Source: Ottelia alismoides
Taxonomy: Eukaryota; Streptophyta; Magnoliopsida; Alismatales; Hydrocharitaceae
Reading direction: 5' to 3'
Assembly (NCBI GenBank): GCA_037367405.1
Contig: JAZKJV010008872.1
Span: 721,001-785,000, forward strand
Length of the DNA: 64,000 nt
Of the stretch, positions 32,677-45,408 are shown one piece after another. The translations under genes and the position numbers were made by a program. The first letter of the stretch is position 1; each line of letters starts with the position of its first letter. The notes under the pieces were generated by a model. That model saw only the letters and a list, made by a program, of their open reading frames with translations. It did no database searches and was not told the origin of the DNA.

Positions 32677-34243
32677 AGTCGTATATATTACATATATACT
32701 TTAGCCATAATTCGTACTTCGAGTGAGTTTGCTAATAAATAAAATGGCTAAAAATCACTTATAAAAATCATCAAAATTTCAAAAATTTTCTTGTACATAA
32801 AAATTCTTTCTTGCACATACATAGTTATTTATAAAAACTATTTTTGTACAAATGTTTGTAAAAATGTTTTTATTGTGAAAAGTTTGTAAATACTATTGTA
32901 TCAAAACTACGGATATATACAAAATTTTTGTAAAATGTTTGAAAAAAAAACTTGCAAAAAACCTGCGTATAAATGTCTGTAAATAGTTTGCAAAACTTCT
33001 ACATTCATGCATGCATTCAAACATTTTCAAAAATTTCGCACATTTTCAAAAACTTTGTATAAAAATATTTTTGTATATACTTGTATATTCTTCTTAATCA
33101 TAGGTGACATTTAAAATAGTCTAGAATTAAATTGGAAAGTGGAGCTTGGTTAAGACCTTCATCCACCTAATTCTATGAGGAACCTTATAGGATTTGGGGT
33201 TAAGACTTTTCAGGTCCATTGGTGACTTAATTCTTTGAGTCCACTAGGCTATCTTCGCATGTCATCTTGATGAAAGCAGAACACTTAACAACACACACAT
33301 GACTCTCACATACAATGGCTTTACTTGGACCAGCACTTTACACTCAGCTCCACACGGATGAGGTGGTGAGGAGGTAGTTTACTTTGGCATGGGGTAGTAT
33401 ACGAGGGTAGTACTTCTAGGCGGAACCTCTCATCTTCATTTAGAGAGGGAAGTGCATCTCAACTTGATCTAGCAGTGTTGAGGTCTAAGGACTGGAGTTG
33501 TGGGTTGCAATAATTCTACAAAAGAGGGATAGTCTAGTGGCTCAAGAAGAAAAAGTCCTTATGTATATATGATGCACCATGTATGTATGTTGTACATATG
33601 CACATCACAAAAATGTGCAAAAGAAAGAAAACTCCAAAAAAGTGGCGAGCCTAATATTAAATAAAATGCATGCTGGTGTGTATATAGTCAAATAAAGCAA
33701 AGCTTATGTTACACCTTCTCATCTCATGAAGATTGCAGCGGGATACTTAGCTACACTGGATGGGCTCCCAGGGATACGTGGCTACATTGGCCACGGTCCA
33801 TTGTTTTCTTTCCCTTCTTCTTGAGCCGGTTGAACTTGAACTTAAAAGGGAATACCCCGTTCCTCGAGGGAAGAGCTGTCAGACTAGGGCATGAGAGTTA
33901 CCTTAATGAGGGAGGATGTTGCCTTGTCATTTCTGAGGTGGGGATCTACATATCACTTACATAGTACAAGAAAAGATTCATAGTCATTAGAGTTTGTGTA
34001 TGCAGACTTATTCTGATCTGGATTATTGAGGAGTCTTGACCATAGATTGGTGGAACTTAGAGCCTGTGAGTCTTAAACCTAGGTCAAAATAAGGTTCCAA
34101 CAAACTAATAATCCAAAGGTCTAATTGAGGCCCATACTTCAATTTAATGAAGACAAGTCTAACAATAGACCTTGATTCTCCTTATTTTTCTTTTTGTCTC
34201 TTTTTCATTTCTTTTTCAAATAAGTGTTTGCTAAGGGACTAGC
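32677..34243 (+). other. Gy4 3' untranslated region
   Basis: There is no gene here. It begins with ATATACTTTAGCCATAATTC. A degenerate A/T-rich field of TTTGTAAAAATGTTT words occupies 32,750-33,090. The GCTTGGTTAAGACCTTCATC block, a GAGGTGGTGAGGAGGTA block, and CACTGG...GATACGTGGCTACATTGGCC near 33,760 follow. GTTTGCTAAGGGACTAGCAA precedes the PPT. The whole order is shared with Gy5 and in part with Gy1, Gy2 and Gy3. Confidence 0.8.
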
Positions 34244-34263
34244 AAAGGGAAAGTATAGGGGGG
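34244..34263 (+). other. Gy4 polypurine tract
   Basis: AAAGGGAAAGTATAGGGGGG ends directly at the LTR start TGATGAATCC. It contains the same AAGTATAGGGGG core that closes the hairpins upstream. Confidence 0.85.
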
Positions 34264-36935
34264 TGATGAATCCCTGATTCTCACACTTTATTCTTTTATT
34301 TTAGCTCTTTATCTTGGCAAAGCATCATGTAAGTAGGTGTAAATACAACAAGTTAGCACTCAGCGTGCATATGTTAACATTGTATATTTAGCATGTATTT
34401 GTGCAAAAATAAAAGAATAAAGGAAAAGAAAAAGGAAGGAGGTATTTAGAATATATACTGAGTGATGTGAACCCTAAGTGAAGGTTAAGCCTTGACCTGA
34501 TTGCCAAAATAAAATAATTAGAGAGAGATAGGGCCTACTCTATGTTGTCCATATTACTTATATTTGTGATAATTATTTTGGATAAAATAAAAATAAAAAT
34601 AAAATATTCTTTCTACATCCTTGTATATAAATCTAAAAATAAAACAAAAATAAAGTAAAAATCAGAAAAATAAAATAAAAATAAGAATAAAATCCCTCTT
34701 ACTTGTACAAAATACATGTTTAAAGATAGCATCCCCTATTTATTTCAAAATTGTACATCACTCATAAAAATAAAATAAAAATTAGTTTATACTACAGAAA
34801 TATGTTGAAAATAAATAAAATACAAAATTGGGGTATTTGTGAAAAAATAATAAAATAAAAATAAGTGTACATAACACATACGTATATTATACATGTATAT
34901 AACACTATATACTGTATATAGACTAATTTATTTTTCTAAAAAATAATTAAGAATCACAGAAAAATTCCATGAAAAATAATAAAGATGTTTTATTTTATTC
35001 ATTTTTAATTTAAATTCATTTATTATTTTTAATTTAATTATATTTATTTTTCTTAGTTATTTTCTCTTGTAGTTTATTCTGTCCGTTTCCTACGCCTCCT
35101 CTGATTGGGTCATGCAGGATTGTTGACTTAGGTCAACTAGTCCCCCCGGGTAGCCCTACTCATCGGATCTGGTTTTCGCCCGAACTTCGACATTTTCTCC
35201 AGACCCGATCCGACGCCCTTTTCGCCCGAACTTTTGCCCGTGTATAGAGGACGGATCCTTAACCCTCGCTCGATGATCCTTTGATCGATCCGCACCTCGA
35301 TTCATGGGTGCCTCCGCCATCTTCCCGGACCCTCGCATATATATGACCTGCGTGACCCCCCTCCTTTCCAGGACCTTTTGGCTACGCAACTCCTTCCGTT
35401 GCACTCGTATCCCTTTCCCAGAGTGACATCAAGAGAGAGAGAGGGGACAAGGGGAACATACCGTGCGTGCAAACCCTAGGTTCGACGAGGTGAAACTCAA
35501 GCTCCGCCGCTTGTGTCGGTCATTGTGGCTAGAATCCCCTGTGGACTCCGTCTACACACCCAGACACCCTCCTTCACCTTCAAGTACTTCATTTCTCGCT
35601 CACCTCCCATGAATACACTACATCTCCACCGAACAGAGTAGCCTCTGATCTTCACATCTCCACCGCATCCCCACCACACTCCACCTCGCTTCAACTGCCT
35701 ATCACTACTACGCTTGCTCTGTGACCCCCCACGTGGCTCCAGCATCAAGTTGGAGACTATTAGCAGGTTGATTCCCTCGCTTCGACAGAGACCTGTCCAT
35801 TCACCTACCACCTCGGTTCATGTTGTTTGTAGCGCCCTAACCCTCATCGGAGCTATTTCTCCGAGCACGACTGTTTCTCCTGCAGGGTTCAAGCGCAAAC
35901 ATGCCTCATCTGGAGGTCGAAGTAGTTCTAGGAAGCTCCAGGTTCACTGCGTCTCCACAGGACCCACTCTTTGGTCATGGGCCCTTCTGAGCCTTCCAGC
36001 CACCGCGGAGCGTCATCCTCGATCGATTCTACTCCTCTACAGCTCGAGAGAACACATGAGGCATGCACCATTGACGATAGGAACTCGCCGGAGGCGAGTT
36101 CTTCCAGACTGCCCCTCTGCCATTCGATCAGGCTCCCTCTCCAGTTCTAAACTCCTCCGCCCATCATCAGGAGGAGCCTTGAGCGTCAGATCCAGGTGAG
36201 GATCTCATCTGCGCCCTCCATCGCCGAAGCAGTATTCTTCCATCCCAGTCGTTCGATCATAAGTGGAATGCCATCACCCGTTGGATCATGTATAATAAAG
36301 GGTAACTTGCACTTAGGCCCTTACCTTTCCTGTCTTTATTATTCTGTCCTATGAATATTAGTAGTAGTTTAAAATAGTTTGGTAATGTTGTAGTCAGACC
36401 CTTTAATCTCGCTCCACTGAACTCACATGTTGTCTCATGTGCTTGTATGGTGTATTTGCATGTTATGCCCCAGTGCTCTTAAGTATTATGCTTTGAATAG
36501 ATTCTTTTGGGTATTTGCAGTTATACCCATGTGCGTGGTGTATTGAACATGTGCGTTAATTAATTGGAAAAATTGCAAGTCGAGCCCTGAACTTTTTACT
36601 TCTGTTATTATTTGGCCCTGAAACTTTCAAATAATTACAAGTAGGTCCCTTTGTGCTATGTTTTTTGTTTTTAATCAAATAATTACTAAATTAACTCAAA
36701 ACATTCCATAAAAAGTACAGTTAGCTCATGCTAAGATGTAATATTTATGGTAATTTTTGTTACTGATTTTAGTTTTATTTAATATTTTCTAAAAATAAAA
36801 AACCTTTAAAAAGTGTTTGTCTATTTTTTAAAATACCAAAAAAAATATAAAATGGTCTTGAAAATTCCATAAAAGTTTCTGTGTGCTTTTTTGTGTGTTT
36901 TCATTTCAGTACCATTTTTGTTGCATTATCCTTTA
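34264..36935 (+). mobile_element. Gy4 3' LTR, right end missing
   Basis: It runs from TGATGAATCC through A/T-rich U3 (to about 35,090), the GGATTGTTGACTTAGGTCAA segment, a GC-rich promoter and transcribed part, and then the U5-like part matching the 5' LTR. It stops at CATTATCCTTTA (36,935), where the next base is already gag of Gy5. About 666 bp of LTR end is missing. The 161-codon open frame at 35,714-36,199 has no family resemblance. Confidence 0.85.
35336..35345 (+). promoter_or_regulatory. TATA-like box of Gy4 LTR
   Basis: CATATATATG sits in GC-rich DNA and is followed by ACCTGCGTGACCCCCCTCC. It is at a position comparable to TATAAAAG of Gy2. Confidence 0.45.
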
Positions 36936-38690
36936 GGGTCTAGTGAACACCTCTTTTGGAGATTCCTACTTCACCAAGGACGAATACCAGGTCTGGGCCA
37001 TCTACGAGGAGATGGCAGAAAACTACACTATTATGTCCCAAACTTGAGTCTACACTTAGGGGACGCCTCTACCACGTGCGGTTTCATATCAGAAGATTGC
37101 ACGCATTGATGTCGGTCCCTTCACTTCTTTGTCAACAGCAGCACTCGTCGAGTCTTCAGCTGCCGACATAAGCATTATCAGCCAAACGTTGGACTGGATC
37201 GAGGTTGTAGAGAAGAAGCAGAGCTAAGGCATGAACAAGCTCAACAAGCTTGATGAGCTTGCCCAGACCTTGAGTGACCTGAAGACCTAGATCATATGCC
37301 TCCAAGAAGCACATACAACTTCTCAGCCCCGTCTCAGGTCACAGACTGATCCAGGGAGCAGCTCCACCCATCACTCTGCCTCATACTATCAGGTTCACCA
37401 CATATGGGCAGAGTCGGTGCAGCATCTCTAGTACTACAAGTAGCCACCACCATCTTCGGACACTCAGATGGTGGTCTACCAGTCGGATCAGCTCTTGGAA
37501 GCCCTTCCCCTACCACACCTCGAGTAGCAGGAGCCGTTGATGGAAGTCAATGGGATCTGGTACGCTCAGTACCAACCTCATCTCGAGATTCATCGTGACA
37601 ATCCTGGCTTTCTATGGTCCACTGGAGGCACCTCTTCTCAGCAGCACCCTCCAGCTCAGGCAGGGCAGGGCAACCACTCTTAGCAGCCTAGTAATGCCAC
37701 CACCAGTAGGAGGGACCTTGTCCCCTCTTTCAGGGACAACAGTGGAGGCAACAGTCTCAGCAGTATTCCCAACATCCTCCTTACTAGCAACAACGGCAGA
37801 CTCAGCCTCATTTCCAACGAGGTTCCCCGTGTGGTTCTCATGCAACAGTCTATGAGAACCCAACCCGTGATGACCTCGCCCACTTGCTCTTTGATCAGCA
37901 GACCTCCTTACAACGAGAGATCGACGAGTTCCGGTAGGATATGAGAGAGATGACAAAGGGCAAGGCCTCCATACCCGCGCAGATTGAACCCAATCCGAAC
38001 AATCTCAAGAGGAAATCTAAGCAGGTACATTTTACAGAGACCACCACTCCTAGTGATATTATGAATGATTCTTCTTCTTCTATATTTGATGTTGATTTCG
38101 TGACACTTAGGAGCGGTAGGAAGCCGGCTGGTAGTGACTCATCTGAGCAACATCCCGATGCAGATTCCATGGCGCCAGACGAGGACAGAAGCGGTGCTGA
38201 TGCAACTTATCATGATGATGATGGTAGTGCTGACACCACCGAGGATATTGATCTAGACAACAACACCTAAGCCTCGTATTTCCAGTTGCAGATGGTGGTG
38301 GTAAAGCCACCAAGATTCTAGATGCCATGCAAGAGCGCAGTACTGATGCAACAAGTTCGAATGCTATCGGTGGTACTGATGCCACCAAGTTACATTCTGT
38401 TGTGTTGTCTCATTTTGTACCTGAGGACATTTATGGAAAATCCCAAAAAATGGGAAAACAGCAAAAATAAAAAATATGATTAAAGGAAAGGTTTTTGTAT
38501 CACTGTGAGTCTATCTACTATGCCTGATGATCTTTTGCATAGATTCTAACCTATTGCATGCACATGAACCTACTCCTGATCCTCATCCCTCTAGAGATGT
38601 TCTCTCCATGACTTTCCCTTAAGCACTCTGCTTAGGAAAGGGGACAAAAACAAAAAACCCAAAATAGAGGCACCGAATAGAGTTTAGAGA
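36936..38690 (+). pseudogene. Gy5 gag, 5' part missing
   Basis: It enters in mid capsid at GGGTCTAGTGAACACC, equivalent to the LQGLVNTS segment of Gy2. WAIYEEMAENYT-like sequence, the Q-rich region and the helix near 37,941 (MREMTKGKASIPAQIEPNPN) follow. The acidic linker has SGADATYHDDDGSADTT near 38,190. TAG codons replace CAG at 37288-37290 and 37681-37683. Everything upstream, including LTR, PBS and gag start, is absent. Confidence 0.82.
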
Positions 38691-39800
38691 GCAGATGATA
38701 GATAGATTCCAGATACAACTGACTCTACGTAAGGCCCTAGAGAACATTCCGTTTTTTCCAGAAGAACTAGAGAGAGAAGACCACCATCCGTAGGAAGAAG
38801 AGGAACAACAATGCAGAGATCCATGTGCTCACCTGTGCCACTTGCTTTGCTATTCACAACCGATTGCCAGCCAAGAGACCAGACATATGAGATCCCTAAG
38901 TCAGATGACATATTCATGAGCAGTGGTCCGATCGTACTCTATTAGACAACGGTTCTTCGATTAACCTTCTCCCAGCTTCCTTACATGACCAATTCGAGTT
39001 TGACCCCTCTTAGAGAGAGTAGGACAATCCTTCAGTTTGCTGATAGATCTATTAAGAGGCCGAAGGGGTTACTCAAGGTTGTTGTCGTCACAATTCAAGG
39101 CCTCAAATTCCTCGTGGACTTTGTTGTAGTGGAAATGAAGATCCATGAATCTGTGACTGATACCCCCATTATCTTAGGACGTCCTTTCTTGGCTACAGCC
39201 AAGGCAGTGCCCGATCATGATAGCGAGAATGTATACTTCCTCTTCGTGGGTGAAAGTGTACAAATAGAGATGATCAAGGAGACTAGAGCTAGAGATTCAC
39301 CTTGCTCGGAGCAGACTACCGACTCAGAGCAGATGACAGATATAAAGCTAGATGTCCATTAAGAGTGTGATTTTGTGATTATAGATGATGAAGTAGTTTG
39401 GGTAGATCCAACATCAGGAGCCCTTGTCACACCTTCATACACTGTGGAGTTACAGATGACAGCTGATGAGAGTTTGGAGAGCACACTCATGGCACATGAT
39501 ACCTTAGAGGCTGATGATCGTGACCAGGATAGTGATGCAGATTTTATTTCTTATGATTCTGATTCAGATCCCTCGGACATAGACATTGATTTTGATTGGA
39601 AGGACTTTGATGATTACCTACCGAGTCTAGTGTCCATAGAGCCCACAACTAGGATGGAGAGCAAGCTAGTTCAGTTGACAGATACACTAGTAGGCTCGTC
39701 TTCGTCATATTCACAAATTTGGCGAGAGTTCTCCCATGCAAATTGTAGCCTTCACACAGACATTTCAGAGGCCAGATTTACTAGCTCCCACTTGTCATGA
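38691..39800 (+). pseudogene. Gy5 retropepsin and acidic linker
   Basis: Sequence encoding TLLDNGSSINLLPAS near 38,936 places Asn at the Ser/Thr of D-S-G. The Asp and Gly remain, so activity is doubtful but not excluded on this residue alone. TILQFADRSIKRPKGLLK, LKFLVDFVVVEMKI and TPIILGRPFLATAKAV follow. The linker (39,375-39,800) has an Asp/Ser run around SYDSDSDPSDIDIDFDWKDF. One stop (39,361) and frameshifts interrupt it. Confidence 0.82.
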
Positions 39801-40812
39801 GTTGAAAACCTTGTCACAGAGAATGAAGTACAGATTCCTTGCATGTGAGCCATATATGTTCCCAATCATTATCTCAGTGGATTTGATTGAAGACTAAGAA
39901 TCTCGTTTGATGGAGGTTCTTGAAAGAAACTGCAAGGCAATAGGATGGGGTGTAGCTGTTCTCCTAGGGATAAGTCTGGCCTTGTGATCCCACCACATCT
40001 ATCTTGAAGAGGACGCCTAGCCATCACGTCAATTAGCGAAAGCTGAACCCAAACATTGAGATGTAGTCATGAAGGAAATATCGAAGTGGTGGAGTGTCGA
40101 TTTTATCTACCCCATATCCGACTCCAAATGGCTTAGTCCATTGCATGCAGTACCCAAGAAGACAGGTATCACCACAGTTGTGAGCGAGTCTGGAAAGGAG
40201 ATAGCTATCTGAGTACCCACTTCTTGGAGGGTCTATGTGGACTACAGACGATTGAATCAGGCCACCAAGAAGTATCATTTCCAGCTACCATTTATTGATC
40301 AGATTATCAAGAGTCTAGCTGGGAAGAGTCATTACAGCATTCTTGATGAGTACTCGGGATACAATCATGTGTCCACAGTGCCCGAAGACCAGGAGAAAAT
40401 GACGTTCACATGTCCGATTGGAATGTATGCTTTGAGATGGATGCCCTTTGGTTTATGTAATGCCTCAGCTACATTCCAAAGTTTCATGCTTTCCATCATC
40501 TAGGACATGGTGGGCGAGTGTTTAGAGGTCTTCCTGGATGAATTTTCAGTTTATGGCAATGGATTTGATGCTTGTCTTGACAGCCTAGATCGAATACTTC
40601 AACGCTGCATCGAGGTCAACCTTATTCTATCTAGGGAGAAGAGTCATTTCATGATGACTAATGGGACGGTCCTTGGCCATATCGTCTCCAATAGGGGCAT
40701 GGAGATCGATCCGGCCAAGGTGGACATTATCAAGAAACTCAATCCACTGTCCAATTTGCGACAATTGTGGTCTTTTCTAGGGCATGTCCGTTTCTACCGA
40801 CACTTTATATAA
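39801..40812 (+). pseudogene. Gy5 reverse transcriptase
   Basis: VDYRRLNQATKKYHF is at about 40,235, ILDEYSGYNHVSTVPEDQEK is the motif with the first Asp, and RWMPFGLCNASATFQ follows. The active site reads VFLDEFSVYG: the second Asp of the usual DD pair is Glu (near 40,540). TAG at 40501-40503 interrupts the frame. GTVLGHIVSNRGMEIDPAKV and LWSFLGHVRFYRHFI complete the domain. Confidence 0.86.
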
Positions 40813-41313
40813 GATTTCAATCGGATTGCCCAACCCCTTACTGATTTGCTGACAAAAGACACTGCGTTCATTTTATATGATAAGTGTCTTACATCAATTG
40901 AAACTCTCAAGGGATTATTTGTGCAGGCTCATGTCCTTTAGCCACCTGACAGGTCTCTCCCATTCGAGATCATGATGGATGCTTTTGATTTTGCCATAAG
41001 GGCTATAATTGGATAGAGGAGGGATGGATTGTCATTTGCCATTCACTACGCTAGATGGACTTTGGATGCCGCTCAGCGGAACTATATCGTGACTGAGAAG
41101 GAGATGCTAGCCGTAGCTTTTTCTTTGGATAAGTTTCGATATTACATTCTCGGATCTAGATGCCAATACCTCATGGAAAAGAAGGATACCAAAGCCAGAC
41201 TGACCAGATGGATCCTTATCCAGGAGTTTGATATAGAGATTAAGGATAAATCTGGAGTCAAGAATGTGGTGGCAGATCACCTCTCTCGATTAGAGCATCT
41301 TGAGGATTCATAG
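40813..41313 (+). pseudogene. Gy5 RNase H and tether
   Basis: LPFEIMMDAFDFAIRAIIG retains the first Asp, and [20 protein letters not shown] the Glu. About a dozen residues around the expected FTDHT are deleted ([13 protein letters not shown]). [20 protein letters not shown] is uninterrupted here: where Gy2 and Gy4 have TAG this copy has CAG, and it is one codon shorter. Confidence 0.82.
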
Positions 41314-42654
41314 AAAACCACACCTATCACAGAGACTTTCCCAAACGAGGCGATTCTTGCTATCACCTCACTTAAGTGGCACACTGACATTGTGAACTAT
41401 CTTGTCACCATGAATGTTCCATAATGTTGATCCAGACAATGTCTTGAGACCTTCCTTGCGAAGGCCAAGTCGTACCAATGGGAGGATCCCACCCTTTACG
41501 ATGAAAAAGGGGATAGTGTCTGGCGTCGGTGTATTCCACAAGAGGAGCACCACAACATCCTCACCTACTATCACAAGGTTGAGACAAGAGGGCATCACTC
41601 TGGGAGATGGACATCACAACAATTTCTCCAATCTAGCCTTTGGTGGCCTACCCACTTCAAGGATTTAGACGAATCTGTGAAGAGGTGCACTGACTGTTAG
41701 AGGATCGACACCTGTGGATAGTGTGATATGATGTCGATGTAGCCATTCACTTCTGTGAGCTTTTTGATGCTTGGGGCATCTATTTCATTGGTCCATTTTC
41801 TAAGATCTGGGATTTGAGTACTTTATGCTTGTTGTAGATTATATTAGTCATTGGGTTGAGGCCGTCCCCGTTCGAGCCATAGATGCTAAGACTGTTTTCA
41901 AATTTTTGAGGAAGAATATCATTTCACGGTTCGAGGTACCTAGAGTTTTGATTTTTGATGAGGGGACTTATTTTCTCAACGACAAGGTAAGGGCACTTGT
42001 TAAACAAATTCAACATTGACCATAGAGTTGCCACTCCATATCACCCTCAGACTAATGGTCTTGCTGAAGTATCGAATAGGGAGATCAAGACTATATTGCA
42101 AAAGTTTGTCCGCACAGACCGAAAGGATTGGTCACAGTTTTGGACTCGGTCTTGTGGGCCTATAGGACATACTTCAAGACACCTTTGGGTGCATCTCCCT
42201 TTCAGCTCGTTTATGGCAAGCCATGCCATTTGCTAGTGCAAATCAAGAACAAGTCACTTTGGGCAGTTACAGAGCTACTATTTGATCCCAAGAGTGTAGG
42301 AGATCAAAGGAAAGCAGAATTGGCGGTCCTGGGGGAGTTGAGAGACACAACATTCTCAAAAAGCCTACAATATAAGGATATAGTGAGGATATGGCATGAT
42401 TCTCACATCAACCACAAACAGTTTGAGCTTAACCGGAGAGTATGGCTAATTGGTGCTAGGTATAGATTATTTCCACGGAAGTTACAAAGCAAATGGAAGG
42501 GACCATACTTGGTTGGAAAGGTACACGACAAAGAAGCATTAATAAATCTGAGTTGTCATCTGACTCCACTTTTCGAGTTAACGGTCAACGCCAGAAGCCA
42601 TTTCTTGATCATGATCTGTTGATCATTGACGGTGCCCCTATTTATTTTTCATGA
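41314..42654 (+). pseudogene. Gy5 integrase
   Basis: The zinc-finger region near 41,570-41,700 (HHSGRW...KRCTDC) keeps the CxxC pair. The first catalytic Asp is Tyr (GIYFIGPF, near 41,783). The second site reads [29 protein letters not shown] retains the Glu, across a frameshift near 42,000. The C-terminal part from about 42,128 ([50 protein letters not shown]) is long and open. It ends at TGA 42652-42654. Confidence 0.86.
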
Positions 42655-42791
42655 GATGTAGTCTTTGACTCACATCAATTGCATCTCATGCTTGATTTTC
42701 ACTTCGCCTTCGCAGCTGTATAGATCTAGACATTCCACATCATTCATTCTTTCTATCTGATGCCCCATCTTCATCTTATGATTACGTTATA

Positions 42792-43145
42792 CTTAGGATA
42801 CACTTTGACCTAAATATAGTGGTGGTATCAGACCTGTGATTATTCGTTTCATTCAATTACCTCTATTTCACTACCTATACTTAGCGATACTTTACCCTAA
42901 ATATATGGGAGGTAACACATGTACATCCTATTCTTCGATTTTTCCCTTTGTGTACAAATTTCTATACTTAGGATTATTTGATCCTAAGTATAGGGGGATC
43001 ACCGACCTCAGTTCATTACATTCCTTCATTCGTCATTGCAGTATAGAATTCTTTTCACGTCCCCATACTCAGTACGAGTTATGTCTTCTTTCATCGCTCT
43101 CTGTTCACCATGAGGATATCGTTCGAGCTAAGTATAGGGGGATGT
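42792..43145 (+). repeat. Gy5 array of four stem-loops with PPT-like arms
   Basis: The units are at about 42792-42815, 42880-42902, 42967-42988 (CTTAGGAT/ATCCTAAG, perfect, followed by TATAGGGGG) and 43065-43131 with the long loop, followed by AAGTATAGGGGG. The first two purine runs are eroded (TATAGTGGTGG, TATATGGGAGG). Order and spacing are the same as in Gy4. Confidence 0.88.
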
Positions 43146-44406
43146 CATATATATTGTATATATACTTTAGCCGTAACTCGTACTTTGTGTGTCTTAATAA
43201 TATGTCTAAAAATCACAAAATTTTTAAAATTTTCCCACACATAAATGTTTGTGAAAGCCTTTGGTAAAAAATATTTTTGTACAAACTTGTGCAAAATTGA
43301 TTTTGATTGTAAAATTTTTTGTAAATATTTTTGTATCAAAATTATGTATATAGTATAAAATTTTTGAAATATGTTTGCAAAATTTGTTTATAAATGCTTG
43401 GAAAAATATTTTGCAAAATTTTCCTTCTTTCTTGCATTCAAAATTTTCCAAAAAAAATTGCATATTTTGAAATTTTTTCCACAAATATTTACTTGCATGT
43501 ACATTCTTCTAAATCATGGTTGGCATTTAAACTAGTCTGGAATTAAATTGTAAAATGGAGCTTGGTTAAGACCTTAATCCACTTAACTTCAGAGGAACCT
43601 TATCGGATTTGGTGTTAAGACTTTTCAGGTCCATAGTGACTTAATTCATTGAGTCCACTAGGCTATGTTCACATGTCATCTTTATGAGACCAAGTAGAAC
43701 ACTTAATAACACACAAATGACTCTCAAAGACAATGGCTTGACTTGGACACGTACCTTACATGTAGCTCAACATGGATGAAGTGGTGAGGAGGTATAATCT
43801 TTTAGCATGGGGTAGAATACAAGGCTAGTACTGCTATCCGGAACCTCACATCTTCCTCTAGGGAGGGATGTGCGCCTCAACCTGATCCAGTGGCATTGAG
43901 GTCTAAAGACATGAGTCTGTGGGTTGCAGTAATGCTTCAAAAGAGGGATAGTCTACTGGCTGAAGAATAAAAATTCCTTATGTACATGCTACACCATGTA
44001 AATATGTTGTACATATGCACATCAAAAAAATGCCTAAAAATATGAAAAACTCCAAAAAAGAGGACATGCCTGGTTGAATATAAAATGCCTATCGGAGGGT
44101 ATATAGTGAATAAGCAAAGCTCATGGATTCCACCTTTTCATCTCATGGAAGCTTGCAGCTGGAGACTTACCTACACTGGTTAAGCTCCAAGGGATACGTG
44201 GCTACTGTGGTCACGATCCATTCTCTTCTTTCTCCCTCTTCTTGAGTTGGTTGTACTTGAACTTAAAAGGGAATACCCCGCTCCTCGAGGAAAGAGTTGC
44301 TAGAATGGGGGATTAGAGTTACCTTGTTGAGGGAGGTTATTTCTTTACCATTTCTGAGGTGGGAAGCTATATATCACTTATTCATTACACAGAAAGATGC
44401 ATAATC
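43146..44406 (+). other. Gy5 3' untranslated region, interrupted
   Basis: It is collinear with Gy4 32,690-33,990: the A/T-rich word field (43,200-43,500), the GCTTGGTTAAGACCTTAATC block and CACTGG...GATACGTGGCTAC near 44,175. The match stops at GATGCATAATC (44,406), where the copia cluster begins. The Gy5 PPT and 3' LTR must lie beyond the window or be lost. No gene was seen. Confidence 0.8.
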
Positions 44407-45408
44407 TAAAGGATATGGAATAGACCTCAAGCGCATCACGGAAGTGTGAGCGTCATATCGAATACGACGAAGAACGACTAGTCGTACTAGTTGTTCTATG
44501 CAGCGGAATTTAAAAAAAATCATGCGATGAAACCACATGATCCAAAAACGATTCTAGGATCATTTCATCTAGAACCACAACAAGTACAAAGGAATGCCTC
44601 TTGAAGCGTGGTTGATCGAGTCTCTACGAAAAGAGACCTCCTGTCTCAAGTCCGATTGTCTGAGAAGACGCTTGCGAGCGCGGGGACGAGTCATATTATC
44701 CTCGCAATCCAATGAGTTGATCCAAGCATGGTGAACTCCTGATCTAATCGTACGAGAACGAACACCTTCTTCACGAGCGTAGCACTCCAAAGAAGATGGA
44801 GAACCGATGAACTTCAAGGCGGCGGCACAGTGGCGAGGGCAATGATGTAGTCCTCCTCTAGGGTTTGGTGGACGGCCACCAAGGAGAGAGGGAAGAGAGT
44901 TGACGTGTAAAATGAGATAGAGAAGAGAGACGTGCTTCAAAAGCATAACCCTAACGATCATGGTATGCCTCTCTATTTATAGGATTTTGGGATCCATGGA
45001 TCTCAATCCATGGGACACATAAAATCAATGGATGAAATTGATTTATGTTTAATCCAATGGTCAATGTTGTTGGTAAAAGCCAACAACTAATAATTTAATT
45101 TAGATCAAATATATTAGATAAATCAAATATAAATCATTTCTAAATTAAATCAAACAAATAAGGATGCAATCATCATGGGGATTACATCTCCCATTGGAAC
45201 ATGGTGGATGCCCACCAATTCCATATTGTACTTGGTAGCCGTCCACTTGTTTCCATGTGGAGGCAATCTCATGAAATCTCATGAGATTGCATATCTCTAT
45301 GAAAATCTCCATTATTTATTCCAACAACTTTTGTTGTGATTTATTCTTCAAAAACAATTCATAATAATTTTGAGAATATTGCAATCTTGCCATTGGAAAT
45401 TTGTGAAT
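44407..45408 (-). mobile_element. Co1 copia LTR fragment
   Basis: On the minus strand this is the second half of a Co2-type LTR. It runs from CACAAATTTCCAATGGCAAG (at 45,408) through CCTATAAATAGAGAGGC to the terminus CCATATCCTTTA (44,407). The first half is replaced by Co2. The TATA box is at 44974-44981 on the minus strand. The 130-codon frame at 44,569-44,961 lies inside it and looks incidental. Confidence 0.85.

Noticed and set aside
35714..36199. 161-codon open frame on the plus strand
   Set aside because: It lies wholly inside the Gy4 3' LTR transcribed region, is Ser/Arg-rich as expected of GC-rich chance frames, and is not open in the 5' LTR copy where the two overlap.
44569..44961. 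130-codon frame on the minus strand
   Set aside because: Inside the Co1 LTR, downstream of its TATA box. Related frames in other LTR copies (47.4 and 55.6 kb) are shifted or shorter, so no conserved product.
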